A stretch of 64,000 bases of DNA, taken from the NCBI RefSeq assembly GCF_037975245.1, contig NC_092569.1, forward strand, positions 14,588,501 to 14,652,500. Reading direction: 5' to 3'. The notes beneath the pieces are model-generated. The model made no database searches, was not told the origin of the DNA, and saw only the letters and a list, made by a program, of their open reading frames with translations. How positions within the stretch are numbered: the first letter of the stretch is position 1; each line of letters begins with the position of its first letter. This document shows, in pieces, positions 1 to 48,100 of the stretch. The DNA comes from Apostichopus japonicus (taxonomy: Eukaryota; Echinodermata; Holothuroidea; Aspidochirotida; Stichopodidae). A program made the translations under genes and the position numbers.

Positions 1-776
1 TATATTTAATACACTGCATTGAGTATGGGATACAAACACTGTTCCCATTTCAAACTTAAACAGTAGAAAGGGTCTACATGAAGCATGTTAATGGCTTCTG
101 ATATTCATAAATCATAAATGTTTGATAAATTGGTAAACCTTTTTAACTCCAATAAATATTTTACTATATCATAAGGATGCTAAAGTATACCTGTGATGTA
201 TCAACAAAATTTGTTTGTTACATGAAGAAATTAAAAAAAAAATTAGCGACTAGTGAATGATACAAGATATTAAAACATTATAACGAAATTTGTTCTTTTC
301 GATAAATCTCTTTTATCCAGGTCATAATTCTCTGTTAGTTAACACTCAAGGTGTAACTAGAGGCAAAATGAAGTATCTTTCACTAGAGATTAAAAATGCA
401 AATGGTGGACCAGAAATGTATGTCTAAGTATCTTTATAAATTATGATTGCAGAGGCCAGATAAATTACATATTCCTAAATCTGTGTGTCGAGGTAGAATA
501 CATATGTTGCAATGTGTCAGGCAAGCTTGGAGAAATGTTGTTATTTAGTATTTTTAATCTGTGGAATAAATATGTTGCTTGCATAACAAGCAGCCTCAAA
601 TAATTGTTACAGTATGTCACAAAGTTGAGGCCACAGAAAATAGAAATGGCATATTCCTGAAAAGGTTAAGGAAAATAAGTTAGATGTAATTTCATAAGTT
701 ATAATGGTTTGTGCCTGGCTCAATAAGATTAATGTAAAGTTTTTGAGATTGGCAGGAAAGGTTTAAAGATTTCAAT

Positions 777-896
777 AATTAACCATATAAACTCTGTGAG
801 ATCCCACTGTAGGTATATGATGATAATTAACCACATAAACTATGGGATCCCACTGAAGGTATATGATGATAATTAACCACATTAACTCTGAGATCC
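777..896 (+). repeat. Short tandem repeat, 46-48 bp unit, about 2.5 copies
   Basis: Units starting at 777, 825 and 871 share AATTAACCACATAAACT, then GAGATCCCACTG and GGTATATGATGAT. The third is partial. Lies in the flank beyond FAM135. Confidence 0.85.
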
Positions 897-1330
897 TATT
901 TCATTTTTCTTTTTTAATCTTGTTTTGAAATAGAGGCTTGTTGTTTCATAATCCCTTTAATTGAAATGTACAAAATTCATTCCAATAGTTAAACAACAAC
1001 AGAAAATGAAACCTAAGAACTAACTTTCCCAGGGGGCACTGTGTGCTCCCTTACATGCCCTCGGTTACATGCCCTAGTTGCTTCACAAGCTGTAAAGTAT
1101 TTTTTGATATGAAACATTGCAAAAAAGATTATTTTTTTTATTGAGTCTTCTTCACTCCACCTTCCTAGAGCCTCTGGAGATGTATTATTAACCTTATTTC
1201 ATCGCTTAGATATATGTAACCATGAAAACTATAAATAGAGTGAGCTTATCACTATGTACTAAGATAGCCAATCAGTAAGTGTGTTATAAAAGAGAGGTAA
1301 CCATGGGAATACACATGATAAAATCACTTG

Positions 1331-1344
1331 GTAACCATGGCAAC
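1331..1344 (+). promoter_or_regulatory. Palindromic X-box-like site
   Basis: GTAACCATGGCAAC is a near-perfect RFX X-box (half-sites GTAACC and GGCAAC spaced by AT). A related half-conserved box, GTAACCATGGGAAT, occurs near 1297. Both lie beyond the 3' end of FAM135, so any target gene is probably outside the window. Confidence 0.4.
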
Positions 1345-2140
1345 CACACAAAAACGAAGCAAAGCAGTTTATCATCTACCACTAGATGCAAAGAGTATAG
1401 TTGACTTGATGTTACCAAGAAAAACAATAAATTTAGTCAAATGCTGACTTGAAAAGTAATATGACTTTCAGAGGATCGGGTGATTAATGTTACAACAATC
1501 AGAGGCTCTGACAAAAAACTATTCCTCCACTCCGTGAGAAATAATTAACTTAGTCAGGGATAATGGACAAGGTCAAAGATCACAAAAGGAAATGTTGCAT
1601 CTACAAACAGATAAGCAGGAGAAAATTGGATCTGAATTAGCACTTGTTGGGTGTAAGGCTTTAATATGAAATTCTACTGTAGCTTGAATTCAAAAAGGTT
1701 ATCCATATAGCTGGTTGCATTTCATCAGAACAATAACATTTCCTACACAGTGTGCATTCCACCAGGAACACTCATATTTTCACTATTAACCAACTTCACC
1801 CCATTTTTCATATACAAATTTGTCTCGTGACTGGGTACATCTGCTATGAGCAGAGACTGACCCATGTATTGATATGTCCATGCTGCTGGGAATGGAATAG
1901 GTTCGTATTAGATACTGCCAAATTTAACATGAGAGTACTAACAAACATGTTCTTATCAACTCATTCATTTGCAAAATAACTGACACTTCTTATGAGGCAC
2001 GACAAATGCAATATCCTCCGTTCACAGTTATTGGCTTGTGTCGTCCATATTTCCAATCTAAAACAATGTTTTACTTCAAATTTTATCGAATGCAATAGTT
2101 ATGTTACATGCGACAGTGTTGTGAAACTGATCCACCCCCT

Positions 2141-2235
2141 CTCCCTTGCCCCATTGGAGAATGCAATGTAATGAACCCTCCCCTCCCCCCATGCCTCTTC
2201 CTTGCCCCATTGCGGAATGCAATGCAATGAATTAC
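2141..2235 (+). repeat. Direct repeat, 66-bp spacing
   Basis: CTTGCCCCATTGGAGAATGC at 2145 and CTTGCCCCATTGCGGAATGC at 2211, each followed by AATG-AATGAA, separated by a C-rich spacer. Confidence 0.75.
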
Positions 2236-2273
2236 AGTACAGTATGCGCCCTATTTTAAAATAAATACAATGA

Positions 2274-2279
2274 TTTAAT
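2274..2279 (-). promoter_or_regulatory. Candidate polyadenylation signal for FAM135
   Basis: ATTAAA on the minus strand about 280 nt past the FAM135 stop codon. It is the first reasonable hexamer I noticed downstream; this motif is common by chance in AT-rich DNA. Confidence 0.25.
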
Positions 2280-2404
2280 CATAAAATACAGTTCATAAAT
2301 ACTATAACAAGAGGTAAACCAGCTACCACTATGAGAATTTGTACGTGGAGAAAATTAATGAGGGTTAAATATAAGTTTTGGCATGATTTAACAATGGATA
2401 ATTG

Positions 2405-2432
2405 AGGTGGGTGGGGTGGGGTGGGGTGAGGG
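2405..2432 (+). other. G-quadruplex-forming motif
   Basis: Four closely spaced G runs (GGTGGGTGGGGTGGGGTGGG) separated by single T residues on the plus strand, which is the template strand of FAM135, about 130 bp past its stop codon. Confidence 0.6.
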
Positions 2433-2558
2433 ATGAGGAAGGGAGTAGATGGGACTGAAAAACTGTAAAAAACAAACCAAATGGAGCCACTCTCAATTTT
2501 CAAAGAAGATACTAGGGACAACAAGAAAAATAAACTCCATCCGACGTAGTTGAAACAT

Positions 2559-38769
<36,211 letters not shown>

Positions 38770-39011
38770 GATGGCTTGGCATAGTTTTAGTATTTTAAGT
38801 AACACCTGTTATTCCGTAAACTCATTTTCCATCAAAATGAAGTAATTCCTTCGCTCTAGATGACTTTGGGATCTCCGTGGTCCTGGAGATGTGTACCCCG
38901 AGATGGACCTATTCTTTCTCAAGTTTAGTGCTCTCTACAGAAAACATTAAAACTTCTTGATTCTTGCTGTGTCTGTTTTATCCAAGGATCTTCTTGAAAT
39001 GTTTGTAAACT
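38770..39011 (-). other. FAM135: Probable 5' UTR part of FAM135 exon
   Basis: A good polypyrimidine-tract acceptor on the minus strand (gttttgtcttctttccacag) ends at 39012, suggesting that the ATG-bearing exon starts at 39011 with about 242 nt of untranslated leader. A short upstream ORF in a different frame begins 13 nt before the main ATG. No transcript data support this; it is inferred from the splice signal. Confidence 0.5.
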
Positions 39012-40867
39012 CTGTGGAAAGAAGACAAAACCTTGTTATATATAGGAAAGACAAAGTCCTGAAGAAATAATCTAAGTCAATCTAAAAATATGCAATTTTA
39101 TGGTCCACAGCTTGCATCAGTAAGTGTGTCAGTTTGATCTGAATGGTTGATAAGACTATGTACAGTAAGAGATGATGACAATTGAAATTACTATGCACAG
39201 ATCTTGTATCTACAGTACTAGCACCATTTGTCCGATCAAATTACAGTACATTTAAACAGCTGCTTGTGTTTATTCACAAATTTCTCTTTGAAACTTACCA
39301 AACTGATATGACTAAATAAACACAGTTCCCAAGATGCTTATATTTCATGACTGTAAGGCAGACATCAACAGATGAATGCTAGTATATTTAAATAAATATA
39401 AAATATAAATATTAAAAATAAATAAAAACAATAACACACTTAGTGACACTGTCTGTTTTAATCTTCTGCCTAATTTTGGTCAAGACACATTCAAATTAAA
39501 AAACAGCTTTTCTTTTCGAAACACAACAAAATTTGTCCATGTTAGCTTTATACTGACGAGAACTTAACGAAGGACTTAAAAAGAACAATGTGATCCTTCC
39601 TGTTTGGATAAACCTTTTCAAATTGTAACAAAAGCAATATTTTTAGGCATAGAAACAGTTGCTTTCATGGAATAATTTTGTGTTCAAATTTTGTGCAGCA
39701 GTTTGAAAGCTCTGAACTGTCTAGTAAAATACTACGGATTCCGTGTACAAACACTGCACTAATTTGTATTGTATAGCAAGTTACCCATATTTGCATAGCA
39801 CTTTGTGATGCGATACTTGATACTGGATTTCACCCTGGCTTTCAACCTAGGGAGGTCAGTGACATGACATGTATCAAAACAGAGGACACATCGGCATGGA
39901 GAACCTGGTAAGGGCCCAGGGACAACAATGATGCTTGGGCCACCCTTGGTGCTACTCTTTATTTTTTTAACTATAGTCAGGCTATTATGAACATTATAAG
40001 ACACTACTCTTTATCCCATATTATTCCCAGGCCCCTTTGTATTTTCCAGAGACCCCCACTTGATCACAGGCTCCAGGACTGCTATGCTCCCCACTCTCCA
40101 GACTTCCCCTCTAATCAGGTCTCTAGCCATGTCTGTGACTAAGTCATGCCTGGACTAGGTTATTGTCCTTCATATGAAAGTACTGGGCTATGCCTATATT
40201 AACCTGGATGATATGGCTACCGTATGATGTAGGCTACCGTGAGCATTTCAAAGCTGTGAGAAACCCTGCAGATGGTATATGTTAATGTTGTTAAATAAAA
40301 ATGGTCATACTTGTAAATTTACAGAACAAGTGGATAAAATTTCAATATTATTATGATGCTGAAAGAGCCCCTTTACAATTGTATGTAGCCTAGGCCAAGA
40401 TGTCTACTTGTTTTCACAGTGACTCAAACACTTGCCTATAGGCATAGCCCAGTAGTTTCATATTATGAGGGATGAAAATAGCCACCACAATTAGACTGGT
40501 TTCATTGGCTACATTGGCTAGTGCCATGAAAATGGTACGTTTCTCGATGGTGAAAAGTACCATTTTTATGGCCTAAACTGAGGCAGAAACTACTAGTAAC
40601 TGTATACACCTTACATTTGCTAGTCTCGCCTATGGTCCCGAGCCAAACGTTAGGTTTTATTAATTTTACCTAGGATTAAGCTTAAAAGTTAGGCCGAAAT
40701 GTTATCGCCTAGCCTATTATAAGTATACTATTAGGCCACTGCCTATGCTACAATACAACGTACAACCTGTCAATTGTCATTGTCTCAGTCAGATTAGTTA
40801 GATAAGCCTAGAATAGATATAAATAATAACACATATCATTTGTGGAAAAGGATCTAATGAATCTTAC

Positions 40868-40960
40868 TCGATGCCGGTCTCGTACTCCTGGCCCCAAAAA
40901 TGATTTCCGATGGTTATCACAACGAATCTCGATTGTTGGTTAGGATACAGTATAAATTAT
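40868..40960 (-). other. Candidate non-coding first exon of FAM135 (boundaries uncertain)
   Basis: On the minus strand a donor-like CATCGA|GTAAGA occurs at 40868/40867 and could splice to the acceptor at 39012. The upstream limit given here is arbitrary; the transcription start is not visible. RNA 5' ends would settle it. Confidence 0.25.
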
Positions 40961-41208
40961 TTCAAAAGCCTACAAGATGAAATAGGCTAGGTTGTAAATA
41001 CTAAAATATTATCAGAGATTGTTAAGGGAAAAGAAGAGACATTTCCGATGTAAAAGTGAAACGGAAGGAGATTCTCAGTTTGGAAGGACGCCATTACTTT
41101 CTGGAAGGTAAACCGGTGGAACAGTATGCAATAGAGATCGGAGATGTGATGTTTTTCAATATATTGCAAGGACAATCTAACCAAACCACTGCATAGCTCA
41201 GGGTTGTC

Positions 41209-41260
41209 CAACCTACGGCCCGCGGGCCACAGTCCGGCCCGCCGCAGGGTTTTCATTTTT
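41209..41260 (+). mobile_element. hAT-like transposon left terminus
   Basis: CAGGGTTGTCCAACCTACGG followed by CCCGCGGGCC resembles the CAG-GGTT-CCAAC terminus common in animal hAT elements. A related GTCTGGCCCGCCAGAGATGC occurs near 41550. The matching right terminus was not found, so the element is truncated. Confidence 0.5.
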
Positions 41261-41985
41261 TCATTTATTTTTCCATTTTCTCACAATGTTTATATAATAA
41301 TAGGACTGTGAAGACAATACCATGCAAAGAAAATAATAAGTAGTAATTCAAATAAAAGAAAAATAATGGAAATTACGGAGAGAAAATGGTGGAAGGGCTT
41401 GGAAGCCGTAGCTTGTACAAGAAGCCCACCAAGAATAAAGGTAACAAGTATAAAGTATATGGGCATAATAATAAAGCCCCTTACAAAGAAGACCTATACC
41501 CCCCCCCCACCCCTAAAATAAACAAAAAAAAAATCATTTTCGGGTTGCGTCTGGCCCGCCAGAGATGCTTTACGGTGCGAACTTTAAGTGAGCAGATTTA
41601 TTGATAACAATTTGAAGCTATATAATCAATCATTCGAACCTTCTGGGTCCAAAAAAACTGATACAGGTCAGTTTGTGTGACACTCTCAGCGGAGGGGGGG
41701 GGGGGGGCAGCTGGACTTTATTCATCTGTTTTATCAGGAAGGAAAATAAATCAGTGCGCTCCGCGCGCAGTGCTCACATTTTGTTGCCTTGGGCTTCTTT
41801 AGTGATGTGCCCTCCATGTGCCCCTCCCCCACCCCCCAGATTGAGTTGTCTGGAGACGCCACTGTTCCCTTTAAGGGACATTGTTTTTCTTTGCAACGAC
41901 CTCAATCATCCCGGTGCTGTGGCCGTGTGAATTAGGGTGTGAACTGATCGAGCTGCTGCAGAATTTGGATAATGTGGCCGTGTGG

Positions 41986-42127
41986 ATTCCAAACTTGAGT
42001 TAAAATATTGAATTGGAAGCCACCCGACGTGTAAGTTGTAATTCATAAGCCATTGCGCGGCTTCTCCCACATTTGTGGTAGCTTTAGCGTCGTAAAAATA
42101 ACTGCTGATTGTTATTATCATTATTCT
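41986..42127 (+). mobile_element. SINE family B 3' domain, 5' truncated
   Basis: Starts at ATTCCAAACTTGAGTTAAAA, contains GGAAGCCACCCGACGTGTAA and CTTCTCCCACATTTGTGG, ends in an ATTATC tail. Same 3' domain as 32520-32848 and 59082-59295. Confidence 0.8.
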
Positions 42128-42509
42128 TTCTACTTTGAAAGCGTTTGCTGATGACACCAAGTTTTATGCCAAAAAAATCCTCATAAAGAATTGCTGATTT
42201 ATTCAGAACGAATTAAAGTAAAGTGTTCACCACTTCTCATGCATGACAAAAAGGTTTTTAAATGTTAGCATAAAAGCAAGTTGATGAACGTAAATCCGAG
42301 GTATTCATACAGTCTTGGTGAAGAGAGGCACCAGTAGGACGTTTATGTCGAAAGGTTTCTAGTTCATAAGTTGACTACACTGTGCAGCCATAGACAGTGT
42401 ATAGTGAGGTAATAGTGTTTGGTATTATTAGGAGACATTTTAAATAAGTTAAGGAAAGAAATTGTTGTTAGATTACATAAGCATTTTGTATGGCCACGTG
42501 TTGAGTATT

Positions 42510-43370
42510 ATATTCAAACTTGGAATTTTAACTTTCAAATGTGATCGTACTTCGAGATGCATCGTCTGCAGCCACCACATTGTTGAATCCAATTCCATCA
42601 CCACCAGCCACAGCATGCAACTCACACACAAGACTAAGGGTCACATCACTTGCACTACCACCAATGTCATCTGTCTGATCTCTTGTAGAGTTTGCGGTAT
42701 CCAGTATGTTGGCGAAACCAAAACCACCCTCAAGAAGCGATTTTATGGTCACAGATCCACAGTCAAAACAATGAAGACTGAGACCCAGTTGGGGAACATT
42801 TTAATCTTCCCAACCATACCATTAACGACATGTCCTTACAGGGGATTGAATCCTTAGGTAGCCGTCCTGACCTAGTACGAATCAGCAGAGAGAGGCTGTG
42901 GATGCAACGCCATTGCACCATTCAACCTCATGGGCTGAACATTCAGGAAGGACATGACTAACTTTTCTTCTGTCCCCCACTCCTTCTCCCCGTGTTCCCT
43001 CCCCCCCCCCTCCACTCATCTTCTCATAGCTCTCTTCCCCTCCTTTTTTCTCCACACCTTTCTGTCTTTGTCCCTCTCCAGTTTATTCCCTACCCTGTTC
43101 CTTTAATCTTCTCTTTGTCCCTCCACTGTTTATATCCTACCTCTCCTCTTCCCCTGTTGCTTTCTTCTCTCCATCCCTTGTCTACTTATAATCCCCTTTC
43201 ATCTATCTCATTGTGTTCACCGTGCTCATTAACCTGTCTGTATTCTGTGCATGTTTTTGTCCCTTTTGTTACTGTTACTTGTCCTTTAGCCTCTGAGGAA
43301 GATCCTGCGAGGATCGAAACGTCAGGCCAACTTACTTTTACACATTATAAAAAACAACAAAGAAGTTTAG
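42510..43370 (+). pseudogene. Penelope-like retroelement, 3' fragment with GIY-YIG endonuclease domain
   Basis: The plus strand encodes a Cys-rich linker (SRCIVCSHHIV), then CLISCRVCGIQYVGETKTTL and KKRFYGHRS, the GIY-YIG endonuclease domain of Penelope-like elements. A 1-nt deletion near 42786 shifts the frame; the remainder (LPNHTINDMSLQGIESLGSR and RISRERLWMQRH) continues in another frame to a stop at about 42961. A pyrimidine-rich 3' UTR and a structured tail (43289-43328) follow. The reverse transcriptase domain is missing, so it is 5' truncated and dead. Confidence 0.85.
43289..43327 (+). ncRNA. Hammerhead-ribozyme-like fold at the tail of the Penelope-like fragment
   Basis: GCCT CTGAGGA A GATCCT GCG AGGATC GAAA CGTC AGGC: a CUGANGA box, a perfect 6-bp stem II with a GCG loop, a GAAA box, then GTC and a 4-bp stem I partner (GCCT with AGGC). 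Penelope-like elements are known to carry minimal hammerheads. Here one extra A lies between CUGANGA and stem II, and stem III has no loop, so activity is doubtful. Confidence 0.45.
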
Positions 43371-44054
43371 GAAATAGTTCTAAAATGTGTTATTCGGTCA
43401 GGCGAGTAGCCAATGGGGGGGGGGCGAAGGGGCGACCTCCCCCCTCCTGAGCATATTGTTTTGTATGTTTTTATGATATCGCTAGTGATTTCAAAATAGA
43501 GAATGCTTAGATGCAACTTACAAGGCATGGGAAGTGCCATTTCCAGCGATCTGGGAGGCATTTTCGGCCAAAATTTCTTGTACGCTTCGCGCAAATTTTT
43601 GCAGTTTTTCCAAGATTAGGTAGGCTAGATTTGATAGACTCAAGTTTGCAGTAGATTAAATTTGTGTCAGAACATCCTCTCAAATAGGCATGTGAACGAA
43701 TGGAAGGATTTGCCTGGGTCGGTTGTCCTTTCTAAAAGTGATCAATGATCTTTACAATGAATGATTTGGATGGTTGTCTGAAGAATTGCAATAGCTTGTA
43801 ATTGGTTTGAGGTTTCTATGTTTACACTTTTTAAATCTTGATTGGACTTAATGTCCCTCTTGATGCTTTGTTTCAACTAAACTTAGTCTTCGCATATCGC
43901 ACTGTACATTGTAGTAACAACGATTTATTTGCCCTCAAAGTGAGGGCACACTTCCGATGGAACGAAAACGTGGCGCCATGCTGTTTCTCCAGTTGCTGTA
44001 GAGCAAGAGAGCTATTTCTGATCTTCCTTGGTTACAGTCTTTGATATTATGTAC

Positions 44055-44069
44055 GTTCTCAATGGCAAC
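44055..44069 (+). promoter_or_regulatory. Candidate RFX X-box upstream of IFT52
   Basis: GTTCTCAATGGCAAC fits the X-box pattern RYYNYY-N3-RRNRAC. RFX factors are established regulators of ciliary genes including IFT subunits. It lies about 1.1 kb before the IFT52 ATG, farther than typical worm X-boxes, and the pattern is loose, so a chance match is possible. Confidence 0.3.
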
Positions 44070-45165
44070 GCAAGAATAGAAGACTTGAACAAGCAAATAA
44101 ATATGAGATTGAAGTTGACCAGTACCATACTGATATGAACTGCTGTTAGACAAAATTTCCCCACCTGTGTGACGGAATTTGAACTACCCCCTCATATTTT
44201 TCTGGTTATCATGGTGGAACAACTTGAGCGTAGCAGTTTAGCCGCCGCGACTAAACTTTAGCAATATCACCCCCCCCCCCCCCCCAAAAAAAACTGTTAT
44301 GATTTGAGTAAAGTTTCTTAAAGGGTTCTAGAATATTACGCAAAAATTTCAAAGAAGATTAAGAAGCTTTACAAAGATTAGCATAGATTATTCTAATTGT
44401 GATTTTGAAGTCCTGCGGTTACACGAACTGTTGCAATAAATGCAACATTTAGATGAAAACACTAATGTCATTTTAAAATCAATACCGCAGTAACCAAGAT
44501 ACGTGACAGACCTTAAAAATCATATGAATCATACTAATGAATGTAAGAGGGTGGTGTGGCCAGCTGCTGATTAGAGTGACCCCCCCCCCCCCCCGGCCCA
44601 TTTCGCCTTACTTAAATTAAGGCACTGTTTCACTCTGCAACCGTTCGCTTCAATCGTTGTCTAAATAATCCTCGGAATGCACAATTTGAAGTCTAAAAAT
44701 TCCACTTTTCTTCATGGGAAGGATGCTTCTAGACTCTCTATACAAAGGGATCACACGCCCCTGATATATAAAATCGAGGATCCGTCTGTGCGGATTCACT
44801 AATTTTTCAAGATCCTTGAGAACAGAAGTTACAAGATAACGAAAAACACTCATTGAAATAAAATCTGTTTACCAAATCACAAACCAGAAATTAAAAGGGA
44901 AAATATGAATCTGCTCAATCATATTTGTGATAATTTTGTGTTTCTACAATAAACAGATTAAAATTGCCAGTTATGACACACAGCTGGGCGCTGCTACTTG
45001 AATATAAGATTTTGGAACAGTGAACAAGAATTGGTGTCGCAATTACGGATAGTGTGACCGCAGAGGCTTGCCACGATTGTCCGCTAGCTTCAAACAGATC
45101 TTGAGCACTTTACATTCCTGTCTTCAGTTTTCTGAAGGTACATCGCAAAAGGAAAAACCGACAAC

Positions 45166-45183
45166 ATGGCACCTGTTTCGCAG
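45166..45183 (+). CDS. IFT52: IFT52 coding exon 1
   Basis: ATG at 45166 encodes only MAPVSQ before donor GTAAAA. The context acaacATGG is a good start (A at -3, G at +4). The extent of the 5' UTR is unknown. The assignment rests on phase and on being the last good ATG plus donor before the conserved exon 2; an ATG inside exon 2 at 47008 is an alternative start. Confidence 0.7.
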
Positions 45184-48100
45184 GTAAAATCATTTGTTCA
45201 AGATTAAATTCATGATATCAATTGCTCAAACATGCGTAATGAATTTAGGTTTGCTGAAAATAGCTTGGTGGAATCTCAGTTAGAATCTGCAGATTGGAGA
45301 AGAAATTCGAGAATGTAAACAAGTTACATTGTCGCTATGTGTTCTACGTACATGTTACTAATGAAAAAGCGTCGATGGCAACAATCACCCTAACGAGTAA
45401 CGTTAGGCCTAACTTATATACTAATATGCTGAGCCTAGAAGCCTATACTTAATTTAGACCATTACAAGGAGCATTTTTTAGAATACCTCGCAATTCATAA
45501 TATACACCGGGCTTTTGGAGAACGACAATATAGTGTTTACTATAGCGATTTCCGTCATAATATGTGAGTTTCAAGAGTTTTGGGGTAGGCCTATCTGTAA
45601 TCGAGCTCATTGCGAGTTACATCAAAGCCTTTACTTCGGCAAAGCCTTACTGGTAAGGTGGATAAGGCCTTACCGGTAAGGTGAATAATTTATGTACATA
45701 GTCCTTATGTATGCCTTTTAAGCTACCAGTACCAACTTGTATAAGGAAGCCACTAAATACTAACCTGCGTAGTGAGAATGACCTCACCTGACGTCACAGT
45801 CTTGCATAACTACGTAGATACACATGTTGTACATTTCACGTGTATAGTGCGGGTACGGGCTCGTGTAACTTGTACGTGTCCCTGGGCCAAGTCCCGCTAG
45901 CGATGTCGGTCGCATACGCTGGTATCTCGACGGATATCTCGACTGGGCCGCTGTAGGGGTTAGTATTTAGTGGCTTCCCTTGTATAAGGCCTACTAGCCT
46001 AGCAGTAGTATGATGGTATATGGTAAATTTGTGATAGTAAGGGTAGCCTAGGCTAAAAATATTTAATCAAAGATAGCAGTGACAAACTTGTTCCTGATTT
46101 TGCTTTCTGGTTAAGTTCTATCATTCATCTTCTTGATTTCTTTGATCGTTTCACTAGATTCTGTCAGAAATAGACAGATGTAGCCCTAAATTTTTAGTTG
46201 TCAAGTTTGGTCTGCTTAATGGGTGGAATAATCCATTAAAGTGTCTCAAAATACAAAAACGATTTTTTTCTTGTTTCACTGTGGCAATTTTGGTTACGGT
46301 TTTGTAGATAAATATTGCGATTGAAAAAGTGGTTACAATTCGAATTACGAACATGGCAACTACAGTGGCCATTAGTGCACATACATATATATAACACAGT
46401 ACGCAAATGTAGGGGACACGCAAAGTGTTTGTAAATATCTATTGACTGAGAACTAAGTTTGCTGTAATCCTGAGTTGACTGAAACACCAAAACATGTTCC
46501 AAAACAATAGCGAAGCACAAACACCATGTTTTTGCTTGGAGTTTTTGTTCACTAGATCCTTGTGAATGAGCCTAAACATTGGCCAAAAAAAATCCTCTTC
46601 ATGATGTACTACAGAATAGTACCAACAATTATCCTTTAGACAGTCAGGATGATATGCATAATGGGGCTTTAATAACTCTCTCACTCCTTATGTAGTTAAC
46701 TGGCCAGTATTAGTAAGCTATAGATAGCAGACCTATTTAGATGTTGCTATATAGCTGGCATATTGTGACTGTTAGTTCTCTTAACTTTTGGTGACTGGAG
46801 GTTGTTGAAAAATATCTATAGCTGGGTCTGTTTATTTACTATATAGCTGTTCCCCAAGTTTCTTGCTATGACATGCATAATGTGTGTTTAATATACTGGC
46901 ATAGCTGCATAATGTGTATTTTATATACTGTCATAGCTGCATAATCTGTATTTTATATAACAATGCACTGTTTTGACTTGTCGTAATTCAATTTCTCTGA
47001 GTAGGACATGGACAGTAAAGAACAGAAGACAAGCATCGTTTTTGATGTTTCTAAGAGAGAGATTTGTACGATACAGAATGGGCTGAAAAGCTTACACAAG
47101 AAACTGAGAACCAACTGGAAAGTTACAACGTGAGTTTACCTTACGCTTCTATAATAATGTTGTTTACGATGCTTACTTCCCCTTTCTTTATTCGTTTTTA
47201 TCAACATTGTTTATGAGATAGTAGTTGATGATTTCTTGGACTTTGAAAGAAATATATTGTAAATAAGCAACAAAGGATCGAGACTTGCTGTGATGTCATT
47301 GATGCAGTGTATTTTCTCTCACAATCTGTTGGAAGTATTTTAAATAAAATTTACCAACTTAAATGTGAATACTTGCATCTTTTTGGAGAAAATACTTTTT
47401 TTATAATAATTAAAATTTCATATTTAAACCTATTGATTTCAAGCATTCCAAAGACATTTGATAGCAATTGTGTATATCTGATATGATTACTTGCATCTTT
47501 TTGGAGAAGTGTATATCACAAATAACATTTTTCGGCACAAACTATTGTAATTTATTAGTATTTGAAAACTACCAATGGTCATAATCACGTAACTTTTCAA
47601 GCGTGCTCACAAACCTTCAACCTTTTTGATACAGTCACAAAGAGGAAATCACATCAGAGAAGCTATCAAGTGCAAGAGTGTTCGTCATCGCTGGACCGAG
47701 AGAAAAATTCACCTCACCAGAGGTACGTATTGAGATGTTTCCTTGCAAAGAATTGATTGCTCAGCCTGGGGTCTGTGTTAGATTTGAGCAGGCCTGGAAA
47801 TCCGTTGATGTGACAGAGACAATTGCCTTAAATTACAAGCAAATTAAAATCATATATAAGGAGTGAATATTCCATTTTCACAGGGACATTTGTGAAACTT
47901 TGTCAAAAACAAAGAAAAAAAGGAGCTGAGATCATAATCAATGTTTCTTGCAGTGGGTTTCCAGAATACACTAAATATATTTTATTTCAACAAATTTTAA
48001 CTTTGTGGTGATAAGTGATTACTTACTTATTGGTTTTAATGTATAGGAATTAAACCAAAAACATTTAATGTGTGGGATGCAATGTTTGCTGTGAATTGTA

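Larger units (their letters stand above)
1..2273. other. Downstream flank of FAM135; no gene recognised
   Basis: AT-rich sequence with no open frame resembling a known protein. Apart from the tandem repeats and X-box-like sites listed, I see nothing assignable. Confidence 0.6.
40961..45165. other. Divergent intergenic region between FAM135 and IFT52
   Basis: The two genes are transcribed away from each other. The gap is filled with a hAT-like end, a SINE tail, a Penelope-like fragment and long G and C runs (41693, 44266, 44581). No conserved core promoter element is evident by eye. Confidence 0.6.

Noticed and set aside
42992..43450. 152-codon plus-strand open frame rich in Ser, Pro and Leu
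   Set aside because: It translates the pyrimidine-rich 3' UTR of the Penelope-like fragment; no protein similarity, composition explains the length.
44411..44435. GTTGCAATAAATGCAAC inverted repeat near the IFT52 promoter as an X-box
   Set aside because: The half-site spacing is 5 nt, outside the 1-3 nt X-box range.
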